This document shows positions 13,892-25,599 of a stretch of DNA of 30,606 nt, piece after piece. Location: positions 1-30,606 of the forward strand of contig JNDT01001131.1 in the NCBI GenBank assembly GCA_000697055.1, read 5' to 3'. The notes below the pieces were generated by a model. That model saw only the letters and a program-made list of their open reading frames with translations. It was not told where the DNA came from and made no database searches. The DNA is from Saksenaea vasiformis B4078 (Eukaryota > Mucoromycota > Mucoromycetes > Mucorales > Saksenaeaceae). Position 1 is the stretch's first letter. The number at the start of each line of letters is the position of its first letter. Made by a program: the position numbers and the translations under genes.

Positions 13892-14749
13892 ATGCCATCA
13901 CGATCAACTATCACGGCAACTAAACCACGACGTTTTATTACATACATTCTATCACTTCTTGGACTCGATGGAATTGCATTTGCAAATCAACAAGATGTAC
14001 CTTCTTCAAGTATCCTCTCTGATTCAACTCTCCTTGTCAGTCATGATGATTATTTGGATGAAAAACAGAATTATGCTGATCCATGGGCATTACAATCCTG
14101 GATAACTGGTCTACCAAAGGTCGCTCTTTGTCATATCCTATCAGCAACTGCCATCCAATATCCCAAGATCATTGAGGATTATTATCAATCTACCAACTCA
14201 TGGATGATTACAACAACAACTACTACTACTCCATCATCCAATAATGACCTTGGTAATGAACTTGAGATGATTCGACATCGAGCAAGTCAAATAGTACATG
14301 ACCTTGATCATCTTCGTCCAAGTGAACAATTTGCAAGAGCAATCGAGGTTGCTGATGAATTACATCGCCTTGTACGTTTAACCAGTAATATCCTCCATGC
14401 TCCCACCCATGGCCATTCACTGGTTGCTCTCTTGGGCTTACTGGTCATTGTTCTGGAAGGTTTAAAAGCCCCTCCTGAGGTACGTCAACATGTCTTTTAT
14501 CATGCCAAGTTAGGACGGATTGTCATTTTGGAAATGGCCACTGTCCTCAAGAATTACAAAAATCCCATCCTGTCCCCCACTCATTGGTCTCTTTCACTCA
14601 ACGTCTTGGACAAAGACCGTCATTGGCTAGACCAACTGGAAGAAGCCTGTGCCAAAATGGCTCGCTATGATGTCACCTGGGATTTTCGACAGGAATATGA
14701 AGACGTTCTGAAAATTGCAACTCAGTACTGTACTTCCACACATCTTTGA
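13892..14749 (+). CDS. Intronless protein, tentatively Cut8/Sts1-like proteasome tether
   Basis: A single uninterrupted frame of 285 codons runs from the first ATG after the TA tract to TGA. I see no splice signals, unusual for this window. After a basic N-terminus there is a helical region (WALQSWITGLPKVALCHIL, about 69-87), a poly-Thr linker (about 110-116), then further predicted helices (ASQIVHDLDHLRPSEQF, LVALLGLLVIVLEGLKAPPE, ILEMATVLKNY). This order of helix, hydrophobic bundle and conserved Tyr/Trp positions resembles the Cut8/Sts1 family, which anchors proteasomes at the nuclear envelope. The similarity is judged by eye and weak; the protein may belong to an unnamed fungal family. 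No transmembrane segment is convincing, because the most hydrophobic stretch is flanked by helix-forming charged residues. That the gene is real is much surer than its function. Confidence 0.6.
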   Translation: MPSRSTITATKPRRFITYILSLLGLDGIAFANQQDVPSSSILSDSTLLVSHDDYLDEKQNYADPWALQSWITGLPKVALCHILSATAIQYPKIIEDYYQSTNSWMITTTTTTTPSSNNDLGNELEMIRHRASQIVHDLDHLRPSEQFARAIEVADELHRLVRLTSNILHAPTHGHSLVALLGLLVIVLEGLKAPPEVRQHVFYHAKLGRIVILEMATVLKNYKNPILSPTHWSLSLNVLDKDRHWLDQLEEACAKMARYDVTWDFRQEYEDVLKIATQYCTSTHL

Positions 14750-16021
14750 TTATAAATAATAATAATAAAGAAAAGAATCCTTTATTATGCAACTCTTTTT
14801 TTTTTTCATTTGCATTGTCAAACACTTGAGGGAGGCAACAAAGAACACTTTTGCCCTCAACTTTCCCTCCGACTGTCAAAAATAACAAACTTTCCATTTT
14901 CCCACATGAAGCATGTAATACTCTATATCACACACCCGGTTACTCATGAAAAAGAGAAAAAGTAAACCTATTTTTGTCTTGGTCATAGAGAGAGAGAGAT
15001 GGAGCGTAGACCGAGGAGCGGTACCTGAATCGGAACATCCCCCCCTTTTTTTTCATGCGTGCCAAAGGGGAAGAACAGAAGTGAGATCGGCGTAGGTTAT
15101 CGGAGATAGATAAACCCGATTTGCATCAAAAAGTAATAATTCATTGACACTTCCGTTCATTCCTGTCATGAACAAACCACGCGTAGACAATTTAGCTGTT
15201 TTCAAAACCCCTCCCCCATTAGTTAAGGATGCTCGGTCAACACAAGAATTCCCCGTGACAGCTCCGACCTCTCTTTTTTCCTTTTTTTTTTTTTGGTAAC
15301 CTGAAACACACATCCTCTATGACCCGTAAACACCATAAATGGATCTCGGGCTACAGCTATCTTTGGAAATTGCGATTCTACGAACTAACCACGCATCACA
15401 TAAGATGCAGGTAAAAGCTTTCGCAACTTGAACTGGCTCCAGGATTTCCATGCTGCCACGTGTCTCTGTCTATCTGTCTCTTCCTTCTTCCCTCTCTCCC
15501 TCCCTCTCTCTTTATCTATCTGTCTCTCTCTCTCTCTCTCTCTTTCCGTGGCCTCCGTTCTCTATCTCCCCCTCTCACAGATGACAATGGTAATGAATGC
15601 GATAAACAGTTTATGATGATGATTTGACATGACAATGATCCATTTCTATCGGGTTTCATAAACCCTATTGCCGAAGAATGCCAGTTCATTTTAGTAAACA
15701 ATATGCATACCATGCTTCAAATGCACATCAAGGGATCCACGATAAATGTTGGTAAAAATAAAATAAACATAACCCGTTATCAGTGCGGGTCAGTACCCCA
15801 AAAGAAAAAAAAACAACGCGTAGAAGAAAGAATCCATCCATTTACGTAACCCCCTCCCCCTCCCCTCTCTTTCTCTCTCTCTGAAATAGTATCTGCATAC
15901 CCACTCATGGCAATTCCACAGCGTTTGATAGAGGTGCACAAATCGGTGCTATGGTACAATGTTTTTTTCTTATCGGGATAGGTAGTACTGTAATTTACAT
16001 GTGAAAAGGAGTTTCAAGGCA
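14750..16021. other. Gap between two convergent genes
   Basis: About 1.27 kb separates the 3' ends of the Cut8-like gene and NSL1. It contains a CT microsatellite (15487-15545), C-rich runs (15040-15050, 15848-15865) and two isolated ACGCGT sequences (near 15178 and 15806). The one longer open frame (15053-15313, minus) has no ATG-based support or recognisable content. No gene is called. Confidence 0.55.
15487..15545 (+). repeat. CT-rich microsatellite
   Basis: A run dominated by CT repeats includes an uninterrupted (TC)n stretch at about 15523-15543. It is likely to vary in length. Confidence 0.85.
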
Positions 16022-16860
16022 TCATGCATGAGTGATGCCTGCATCACTGTCTTGCAGTGTCCGTATTTGATCGTACTTGAGCAATTGCGATGCGACATCC
16101 TATAACAAATCCAAATTCAATTTACTTTGCTTTCGTTATCAGTCCATCATTTTACCTTTTCCAGCTTGGCAAGAAGCCGCATACTGGTGGTATATTCGTC
16201 AGCCATCTCATGGACATTTGAAGGTGGGGTATCTGTAGTCCCCCCCAAAAAAAAATGAATCACCTGCTTTCATTGTGAAACACTTACTATATTCTTCTTC
16301 TTCTTCTTCTTCTGCATGATCAAATGTGCACTCGTTGACTAATTGTGATGGTCGTGCGATCGCATCTTCGATAAGAGGTGCAAGGTTTGTTGGCATCGTT
16401 CTACGTTCTTCAATGACCTCTTCCGTGATATCACGGGCAACATCTTCCAGTTCTTTTACTTCTCGTGCTAATGCTTCATCCAATGGTTCTTTGCAGACAT
16501 CAGAATCTTTCCATGTATCGCGCCTTGTTACATACCACTATCAAAATCAATACTTGCTATGTCCCCATTTTCCAGTTTGATATTCCCACTTAAAGACCGA
16601 AAAAGTTCTCTAACCCACTACATCCATAGAGTTAAACAGAGAACCCAAAAGGTACTCTTTCTTTTTCTTGTCTTTTTTTTTTTTTTGCCAACCTGTTCCA
16701 TGTGTGCTTCGACATGGCCTGGTATGTTCTCATTCACGGTTGTTTTTCCGCGGAGTTCTTCTTTCAATGCTTCTGAAGACACATGTCGCCATGCATCCAT
16801 CATGGAGTAGATGCTATTAATGTTTGCTAAATCAATCTTTCTGGGCACGTCGTCTTCCAT
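16022..16860 (-). CDS. NSL1: NSL1/Mis14-family kinetochore (MIS12/MIND complex) subunit
   Basis: Mis14/Nsl1 is one of four subunits of the MIND/MIS12 complex linking inner centromere to outer kinetochore. Five small exons join in frame: 16860-16693, 16617-16536, 16488-16288, 16232-16156 and 16099-16022, giving 201 residues, near the size of yeast and fission yeast homologues. Family-like features in order: an N-terminal helix after PRKIDLANINSIYSMM (about 6-21); an ENIPGHVEAHMEQWVRELF segment matching the conserved 'ENI' region; then the most typical block, PLDEALAREVKELEDVARD followed by EERRTMP, the 'RR-P' helix characteristic of Mis14. A poly-Glu run and a C-terminal heptad-like helix (SMRLLAKLEKDVASQLLKY) complete it. 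The start at 16860 is the first ATG in frame; an in-frame TGA lies further upstream, although a 5' exon cannot be excluded. All introns are GT..AG. Confidence 0.78.
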
Positions 16861-17909
16861 CGTTGCACCCTCAATGGAACCAGGAGAAGAGGAGGCCACA
16901 GCATGAATCCATCGTCACAAGTGGCTTTTCACGAACTCGCCATGTTGCTGCATCTGCATATTCACACTCCGTTGCTTCGATGAAGGTACCACTATCTTCA
17001 TTAAATGTCACGTTTCACAGAAATGTAATGCAAAGAAACCGTGCGAAACCCCATATCGGACAGAGAATTTGACGGCACCGATTGATGAAAAACCATACTG
17101 TTCTACTGTCTAATTGTACAACTTTTTCTTGCACTACGCTAAACTATGCATCGATGAAGAGCCAAGATGGAATTTAGCATGTGATTCTTAGTGAATGCAT
17201 TGAGTGACAGTACTTTGCTTACCTGGTGATGAACAAGACTAAGTAATACACAAACAGTTACAAATGATCATGGATGCATATTCTATCAAACCTAAATACG
17301 CAGATCTAAAGCAAACAAAAAAGAAAAAAAAGCTCTTTCAAGTGTCTGTCACATTCTTTTATTGTATGCGCTCCTGTTGTTGGGCATTTGGGAAAAGGCA
17401 GAGTCCTTTCAGAAATAGACGAACATATCACAGTAGCCCATATCAAATGTATCACTAGAAGGATTTGACCGACGTAAAACGAGCGCATTCTCTTGTAATT
17501 GATATTGGTCCCATTGATACAAAGCGACTTGGTGTGAATTTCACGAATACGAAATACACGTGCTCCAATTAAATGAACATTCCTGCATTATTGTACGATA
17601 TCATCACTGTATATCAATTAAAGAACAGCATAGTAGAGAGCATAATGCTCCCTCCGTGTCTGTTCATCCTTACAAGTCAAAAGGTATGCGCGCTAAGTTT
17701 GTTACTAATTTATTCTTGTCTTTTCCAAGACGGATCAAGAACAAGTTAATCAGCATTTTTTGTGAGGTCTCCGTTTATCTCTTCAGAAATACATAGATGG
17801 GACTTATCCCTCAAAAAAATACTAGCTTGTGAAATGATGCGGATCATGCATAACATTAAAAAAATATCAGCACGAACTACCTGGTCGAACTCTGTTGCAA
17901 ATCCTCATT
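16861..17909. other. Gap upstream of NSL1 and downstream of the ML-domain gene
   Basis: About 1.05 kb without a gene I can support. Immediately upstream of NSL1, on its strand, a short open stretch (about 16884-17024) reads like coding sequence in a different frame from NSL1; it may be a relic or an unrecognised exon. The remainder is AT-rich and featureless. Confidence 0.5.
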
Positions 17910-18407
17910 TTATTGAGCTTTTTCTTCTTCCTTTCCGCCATTTCCGTTATCAATAGAACCTTCCACACAGCCTATCTCGTTGTGAAGGAGATCCGTGACT
18001 TTAACAGAAAAGTCCATCTGCGGCGAGTCAGAATCTGCAATGTCAAAGCTTCGACAAAACGTCAATGGGCCTTCTGGAATTGGACATTGGAAATCCTTCG
18101 TAAGCTCACAGAGAGGAGAACCAAGCTTAACTGTCGTGCCGCCTTGATGGATCTTAAAATCGACGCTGTCTCCGAATCCAGCCGGTCTATCAAGGGTGCC
18201 TTGAACTTCCAAGGTTATTTGGGATCCCTTTCCTCCCGGGCCTCGCGCGACCTTGACGTCCTGAATCTCTAAACCAGTGCCTTTTCCGCTACAGACGTTG
18301 TATGAAGGTGACATTACAGTCATTTCAGAGTTTTCATTGCCATCGATGCATCCGCAAGTCACAAAGCTGACAAGCGTAAACAGGAGGAAAGACAGAGGCA
18401 AATGCAT
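17910..18407 (-). CDS. Secreted ML-domain lipid-binding protein (NPC2 / PG-PI transfer protein-like)
   Basis: A single exon of 165 codons. The N-terminus is a clear signal peptide (MHLPLSFLLFTLVSFVTCGC). The mature part matches the MD-2-related lipid-recognition (ML) fold shared by NPC2 and the fungal phosphatidylglycerol/phosphatidylinositol transfer protein. It has NVCSGKGTGLEIQDVKV near the N-terminus, ITLEVQGTLDRP in the strand region, then LCELTKDFQCPIPEGP, and near the C-terminus IGCVEGSI. The cysteines after the signal peptide sit where the domain's disulfides form. The fold is a beta-sandwich that carries a sterol or phospholipid, usually in the vacuole or secreted. A Glu/Lys/Gly-rich tail of about 15 residues follows the domain. 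The ATG at 18407 is chosen because it begins the signal peptide and lies about 50 bp below a TATA box; further upstream in-frame codons look non-coding. Which lipid it binds cannot be told from sequence. Confidence 0.9.
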   Translation of the reverse strand: MHLPLSFLLFTLVSFVTCGCIDGNENSEMTVMSPSYNVCSGKGTGLEIQDVKVARGPGGKGSQITLEVQGTLDRPAGFGDSVDFKIHQGGTTVKLGSPLCELTKDFQCPIPEGPLTFCRSFDIADSDSPQMDFSVKVTDLLHNEIGCVEGSIDNGNGGKEEEKAQ

Positions 18408-20287
18408 AATGTGTTTTACAGAAACTAAAAAAAAAACATCTCTGCCAGTAGCAATCTTATATACGCAGAAAGAGATAAAAAAAATGAAATAGGAGGACAA
18501 ACAGAAATTTAAGTACAATGTAATCTGCGACCAACGTGGTGCATACATAATGTGTTGCTTGATATGCAATCCATTGATCAAGGAGAAAGGCAGTTTTATC
18601 CCTGGATATCAGCAATTACAGGCACGATGTCAAACTGAGAGCCTTCAATACGGCCTACCCCACAGAGACGACAAGAGCTATTTAGTCTATTCTTTCTGTA
18701 GGAACGGACAGGATAAATAAAAAGTAAGGACTAGCCGACTTTTGATCTAATTACTTCCAATTTTTTTTTGATTTTGATTCGATCGTCGCCAGATTTGCCG
18801 TTATCCTGTGTGGACCTACATTCACGATACTTAGGATCTACAAATCACTTGTCTCCTTGATCGGTGGATTGCATGTCAATCGTCCACGTACCGCCATAAG
18901 TACAAGCATATACTACTGAGAGCGTCGCGCTTGCTGCACTCCAATGTCAACGCTTTACTGTTGTATCGAGTCCATCTATCCGCAACCCCTCTCTCTTCGC
19001 TGCTGCCGACATTATTGGATATGAAGTCAATCAGAGCAACCGTTCTGCATCAACGATAAAAGCTTTATCAAACAATAGCAAAGAGGCTCGTTTGTTCTGT
19101 TTAAGGAACCGCACTCTCCAACGTTATTTGCGAAATTAACTGCTGCCCGTCGTAGCTGTAGACAGAATTTCGCGTAGGCTGTACAAGAGATGGAAGAACG
19201 TACGCGATTCTGCATAGAGAATGAATTGGCATCCTTGCCGGGATAAACTTTATAGAACAGATCCAAATAACAAGCAAAGAGTGACGCGTCCCATTGAACA
19301 CTCGTCGCGTCGCATTATCTGAAACGCATTTTTCAATGAAACATTGGAGAATTCCCCGCAGTGAGCCAGCACAGTGGCCTTTGATGCAAAGATGTCCTAA
19401 GATTCAAAGAAATCTTATTTGGAACTAGCTTAAAGTTGGCGCAATTTATTCTGGATAGACTACGTATGAATGCTATCGTGATTGCGGAAATCAATGGAAC
19501 TTCTCAGACCAACAACAGGAGAGCGATCTGCGTTGATCAAGCGGAAGCTGATATGCACGTTGTCCATAAAATATTGTCGGCAACCTGAATACGCCATGAT
19601 AGTTGAATGGACCAGGTTGGGACCGCGCAGTTCAAACCGTGCTGACCATCACAGGCATTGATCGGAGCATAAACAACACATTGGCCTCAACACAGATGGC
19701 AGATGTTCACTTATTCAACGGGTCTCGTGAACAATGGTGACACCATGATACTATCAATGTTCGCACCAGTACCTAGCCTAGTACAGTCTTTGTACGGAGG
19801 ATAATACGGCGCGATACAAAGGTAAGTCGCATATATATTTGACCATTTTTTAAATTGTGTTTACAGGGTTGTTGTCAACATCTTGCTTTTCTGTCACTCA
19901 TTCATTCATGTGTCTGAAAAGCGTATATCTCAGTCAATTCTATACTGGATACATTTAAAAACCGTGCGTCACCGGTTAAAGGATAGGCCTCTCATCTATT
20001 TAGTATACACGCTAACACTTTTGCAGTGCACCACTGGGTTCCCGTAAATTACACGTGGATAAGGCAGGCTGATGATGGAAACCTGCGACTTTCGTCCGAT
20101 GTGTCCGAAGGCAATTCCTTACCACGCGACAGTACCCTTTGGCATGTACTAGAAAGGAAACTGAGTTGCAAAAAATGATGGTTGGCCATCCACAACTGTC
20201 ACACGTTTTCCATTGATGACTGCTTTGCCAAGCAGGAAAAAAAAAGTTCACCTTAAGCAGATTTCTCGACGTCGCGATTTTTGCAGC
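18408..20287. other. Divergent gap between the ML-domain gene and TRM61
   Basis: About 1.9 kb with no intact gene. Two stretches look weakly coding but are short and bounded by stops: about 19027-19266 on the minus strand and 19385-19588 on the plus strand. They may be relics of a decayed gene or transposon. The immediate TRM61 upstream region shows no clear TATA box. Confidence 0.5.
18456..18463 (-). promoter_or_regulatory. TATA box of the ML-domain gene
   Basis: TATATAAG on the minus strand lies about 50-56 bases upstream of the ATG at 18407, a plausible distance for a fungal TATA box with a short leader. Confidence 0.5.
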
Positions 20288-21562
<1,275 letters not shown>

Positions 21563-23583
21563 TTCATCTCTCTTTAAAAAAACCGCAGATTTTATTCAAG
21601 TTGTATAGAAAAGGTTCCCTTAGAGAGTACATGTAAATGACAAACATACACGCATTATTTCCCTTTTGTGAATCGAGTTCATCAAACATGCCATCTTGTT
21701 AATATGGGGACGCAGTAGAGCCCTACAGACTATTTTACAGACGTAACATCTAGACCTTCATATTTTTTACTATTGATACATCAGGCTTCACAATGTAGAA
21801 TAGGAAAGCATGTCCACTGGAGCGACTGTATCTGGATTGAAGGGAGTTATTGGACTTAGTTGTCACACCTATGTTTTCTTCTATTTTTTAACGTGTTTAG
21901 CGAGAGTAGATCTGCGCGGACTCGACTTCGGGTGGACGCCCTCGATCTGAATGGAAATGCGCATCTGATTGGAGACCCTGCGTTCACGAGATAAATAAAT
22001 TAAAAAAAAAAAGACGTGTTTGCACGCACTTGATACGTTGTTGATTCAGCTGCGATGGTCCTTTAATAATGCATGAATTCAAGGATACACTTTGGATTCT
22101 AGAGTCGAATGACACAGTCTTGGATGAAGGACTCAGTGAGATTGGGAAGCAGTCCAGTAAATGTTGCCCTTTTTCTTTTTTGCCTTTTGCTTATTTCTTC
22201 GGTATGCACTGCTGCAGTAATCAATATCATATGAACTAAGTGTATAATTGATAGTTCGAGTTGGTTGAGGTGAGCCTTCGTCCTGTAGCCCTCCTAGTAT
22301 CTGTTTTCCTTTTTCTCGTTTTGTCAAGTGATTTTAAGGCTATGAGGAACCGAATCTCTCGTAAGTAGATTTGCACTTCTTCTCATAAATGATGTATTAA
22401 CAGTGCATATCTTGTTTTCTGGCAGCACAATGAACAGCAAAGCATCGTCTTCTATACGTATACCTGCAATTCTCCCAATTGTAAGAGTTCAGATACGCCA
22501 GCGGTCTATACCTCCTACTTATTTTACAACCACTTCACCAACTATGGATGGAACGTTAAAAGATTTTGGTAGCCTGCTCTTGTTCAACGCTGTATGGATT
22601 GTGAAGGTCCAGTAACTAGGGGCCTACAGCTCCAGCATGAACTTGACTTCACAGAAATTTTGTCCTGTGGATTGTCCAACATCATTCGTCGTGTGATCCT
22701 TGTGGATGGAAACAGAGTTCTCATTTACTAGCGACTTGGCCACTAACAGACACATGCCTAGCAAGGGAAATCTCAACTATGAATGAACTGTGTACCAGCC
22801 CTTCTTTAACTTTTCGGAATGCCGCTTGGAATACAAGAAAGGGCTGTGAGTTTACGAATAGATACACAGCCCTCTAGCGGTCCATATTCTTTGTTTTTAC
22901 TAGCGTACACTCGTCTTCATTGCCCGTCTTCTTTGGGTTGTCCCGTGATTTGGCTAAGTACGTTCCTTTTCGCTAACTTGGAGCTATGTACTGTCTTATT
23001 GGAACATAATTTACTTTGTTCTCAATAGACATTTCTCCAATAGTGTGATGATAAGAAAGCAGATAGACGTACTTTGTAAATTTTTCCTGATCCATTTTTT
23101 GACTAGTCCCAAGCCATTTAATTTCGCTGTTTGAAATATGAATCCGGCACCTGTTCCGATCAGGCGTGCTTACATACGTTACACCACGAAGACACACAGC
23201 GATTCGGTAGAAAATTACCCGTTTTACCGTTGTGTACTTGCGGGTTGCGCACATGCCATATCATGTTTGGCCTCCAGCCCGTCGTCGCACCAGCCTTATC
23301 ATTGCCTATACAACCAAAGTTTGCGGTAAGAACTGAATGCACATTCGTTCACTCGTTACTTCCCCAGACCAGATCTCATTTTTTTTTGGTAAAGGTCCAA
23401 AAAAGGAGAATGAAAGCTGGTTGCACAGCAGCAGAAATCATATGTTAGACGGATGACGTGAGAAAAAAAAAAGCGAGCAGGGCTTAGATGTAACATGTCA
23501 ATGTTGATGTTCAGGAAAGAAAGAAACAAACGATTGGTAGCTTGTTACACATAAGAGGCTAATGGGATGAGAGGATAAATTTA
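21563..23583. other. Gap between TRM61 and the glycosyltransferase gene, both 3' ends inward
   Basis: About 2 kb between convergent genes. It contains one stretch with good coding character but broken frames (22426-22731, extended in another frame to about 22875), a 9-bp-arm hairpin at 22840-22873, and scattered short open frames (23131-23448) I cannot support as genes. Confidence 0.5.
22426..22731 (+). pseudogene. Possible decayed Cys-rich protein gene
   Basis: This stretch follows a good-looking splice acceptor (TTTTCTGGCAG, with a GTAAGT-type donor 65 bases upstream). It is open for 101 codons apart from one in-frame TAG at 22570-22572. The reading contains paired cysteines (CNSPNC, then CMDCEG) like a zinc ribbon. 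In a second frame the reading continues after 22680 with more paired cysteines (CDPCGWK). The upstream candidate exon does not join in frame. I do not recognise the family; it may be a relic of a transposon or an ordinary gene, or chance. Confidence 0.3.
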
Positions 23584-25393
23584 TTACAGTGATTTGAGCT
23601 TTTTCTGAAGCTTGAAATGTTGAGCATATTTTTGGGAAAGTATGCGCACGACTTTGTACAAAATGACTGCAGGAACAGCCAAAATGGCAATGAGCAGAGC
23701 GTATATGTCTAGATTGTGTGCCTTAATAAAAGATAACTGGCGTGCTACATCATATCGGTGTGGTATTTTTCCATCCTTGGCTGTGAATGCAACTTCTTCC
23801 ACAAGATCTGCACCGCGGATGGTTCCATGTCGAGAACGGATCTGCACCAGAGCTTTGTAGCGGTTGACGTTGGCTTGAATCTGTCCATCTTCATCACGAG
23901 CCACTCTACGGAAAACGTCCTTCATCTTCTGTTGTGAAGTGTTGTGGTCAATAAATCCGCCAAGGTTGTTTCGTTCGACAGTCAAAGCATTTCCAGGTTG
24001 ATCACCGAAGAAGGGGAATACGACGAGTCGCTTTCCAGCAAACAAACTTTCGAACATGGAACCCGCACCACCGTGAGATACAAACATGATAGTGGAGGGA
24101 TGATTCAATATCGCCGGCTGAGGGGCCCATCGAACCATGCGTGTGTCTGACTTAGGATTGTTGAACATATCTGCGATGATGTATTTCTTCTTCGACGAGG
24201 TTGTCACGGATTCGGGGAAATTGTCTGTTGATGAAACAGTTGCCCACAAGAAACCATCGAGATTGCCTTCCTCAACACTTTCCAATAACGACACCAATAA
24301 TTGTTCAAGAGACTCGGTTGTTGCTGACGCGTGCTGGCCGAAAGCAATGTAAGCGACTCGTCTGTGGCTATCCAAATACTCTTTCAAGTCGTCTGACAGT
24401 GGCTGGTACTGTCTTGGTATAATAGGGCCAATCAATTCTGATAAGGGTCCGACGGGGCGTGGCGATTCCAGACCAAAGAAATTGTTGATCAGTTTCAAAG
24501 AGTCGACCCAATCCTGATCTGCAGGACCCATGGAAGCATCGACACCAACACTCTTCTTCACTCGGATCAACTCTTTCATTCCTTCGCCTGCAATGCCGAC
24601 TGCCCGCAGGGGAAATATGATTCGGTTATAAAATCGTGTAGCGATCGATTCATAAACGGTGGTGGGCTCATAGCGGGTGAAGACGTCGTCGTTGATGTAA
24701 GGTGCTGAGGTATCTGTTGGATAGGTTTAGATACAAACGCACACTCATGATTCTAGAACCCACCTCTCGATATCGCTAGGGACATCGACACAATAAAGGG
24801 AATCTTTGCTTGTTTTGCAGCATCAACACATGCTGTAACAAAATGGTCGCAGATAGCCAAATCAACCTTACGTTCCTCGATCATTTTTTTATGTGCTTCG
24901 AATTCTAAATGCACGATCATCAGAGGTCAGGAGAATAACGAAATTCTCTTTTCGTTTACCTTCTACATAGGTACGCGACATCATCTTTAGCATCATTTCC
25001 AGTTTCGGCAATATCCCTTCCTTCTGAATGTTCTGCATCATTTTGCCAGAGGCCATGCGTGAGGGACCCATGGATACTGTATCAACGTGTGGATAAGCCT
25101 TGCCAAATTTTGTATGATCATCCTATGTTTTTTTTTTTTCCTTTTCGTTAAATCGAAGAGCAGAAGAAGGTGTTATCGCCTACCCTTGTGATGTATATTG
25201 TTTGGTGACCACGTTGGCTAAGTTCTTCCATAATGTTCAAAACCCATGTAACATGGGAGGAACCTCCCATGAGAGCGGAAAACATGATGGTTTTAGGCGT
25301 TCGGAAGTCTTCTATCAGTTCTTCTGTGTGTGCTGTTGTTGAGAGGCATAGTAAGCCTAGAGCTGCATATGTGATTGATCTTGACCACTTCAT
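23584..25393 (-). CDS. GT1-family UDP-glycosyltransferase, ER/secretory type with C-terminal anchor
   Basis: The product probably transfers a sugar from a UDP-sugar to a lipophilic acceptor in the ER or later secretory compartments. Four exons join in frame: 25393-25184, 25122-24960, 24904-24764 and 24713-23584, giving 547 residues. A signal peptide (SITYAALGLLCLSTTAHT) is followed by the N-terminal acceptor domain with the GT1 hallmark of a Ser/His near the start (MGGSSHVTWVLNIMEELSQR, typical 'GH' position). The C-terminal donor domain has the UDPGT signature WAPQPAILNHPS at about 367-378 and SHGGAGSMFESLFAGKRLV at about 384-402, then FPFFGDQPGNA. A transmembrane helix (about 507-525) and a basic Lys-rich tail end the protein, as in animal UGTs. 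Sterol or other lipid acceptors are possible but not shown. A TATA box lies 50-57 bp upstream. The DHX40-like gene ends only 206 bp beyond its start on the same strand. Confidence 0.92.
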
Positions 25394-25442
25394 TGTTGTG
25401 CTGTGTTGCGATGGAAGTTGGAGTGGCGATGTAAAATCTGTG

Positions 25443-25450
25443 CTTTTATA
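25443..25450 (-). promoter_or_regulatory. TATA box of the glycosyltransferase gene
   Basis: TATAAAAG on the minus strand is 50-57 bp upstream of the ATG at 25393. Together with the short gap to the next gene's stop codon this places the whole core promoter within about 200 bp. Confidence 0.55.
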
Positions 25451-25599
25451 AACGCACGAGCGATCAAAGGTATCGGGATCATTTTTCCCGAACCGCCGGG
25501 CAGTAATCCCAGTGAGATCGCCGCCGGACTTTATGAGTCAATTTTTCCAAAATGCGTTCCTGTAACTTTATTTCGGAGTAAATAATTCCGCAACAGATC

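Noticed and set aside
15053..15313. 86-codon open frame on the minus strand
   Set aside because: It contains a poly-Lys run from a T tract and has no recognisable domain.
18408..18581. Upstream in-frame extension of the ML-domain protein
   Set aside because: It would bury the signal peptide and runs through the TATA box; the ATG at 18407 fits better.
23131..23448. Overlapping 105- and 63-codon frames on the plus strand
   Set aside because: No splice or start context, no domain, and two overlapping frames of equal quality; probably chance.
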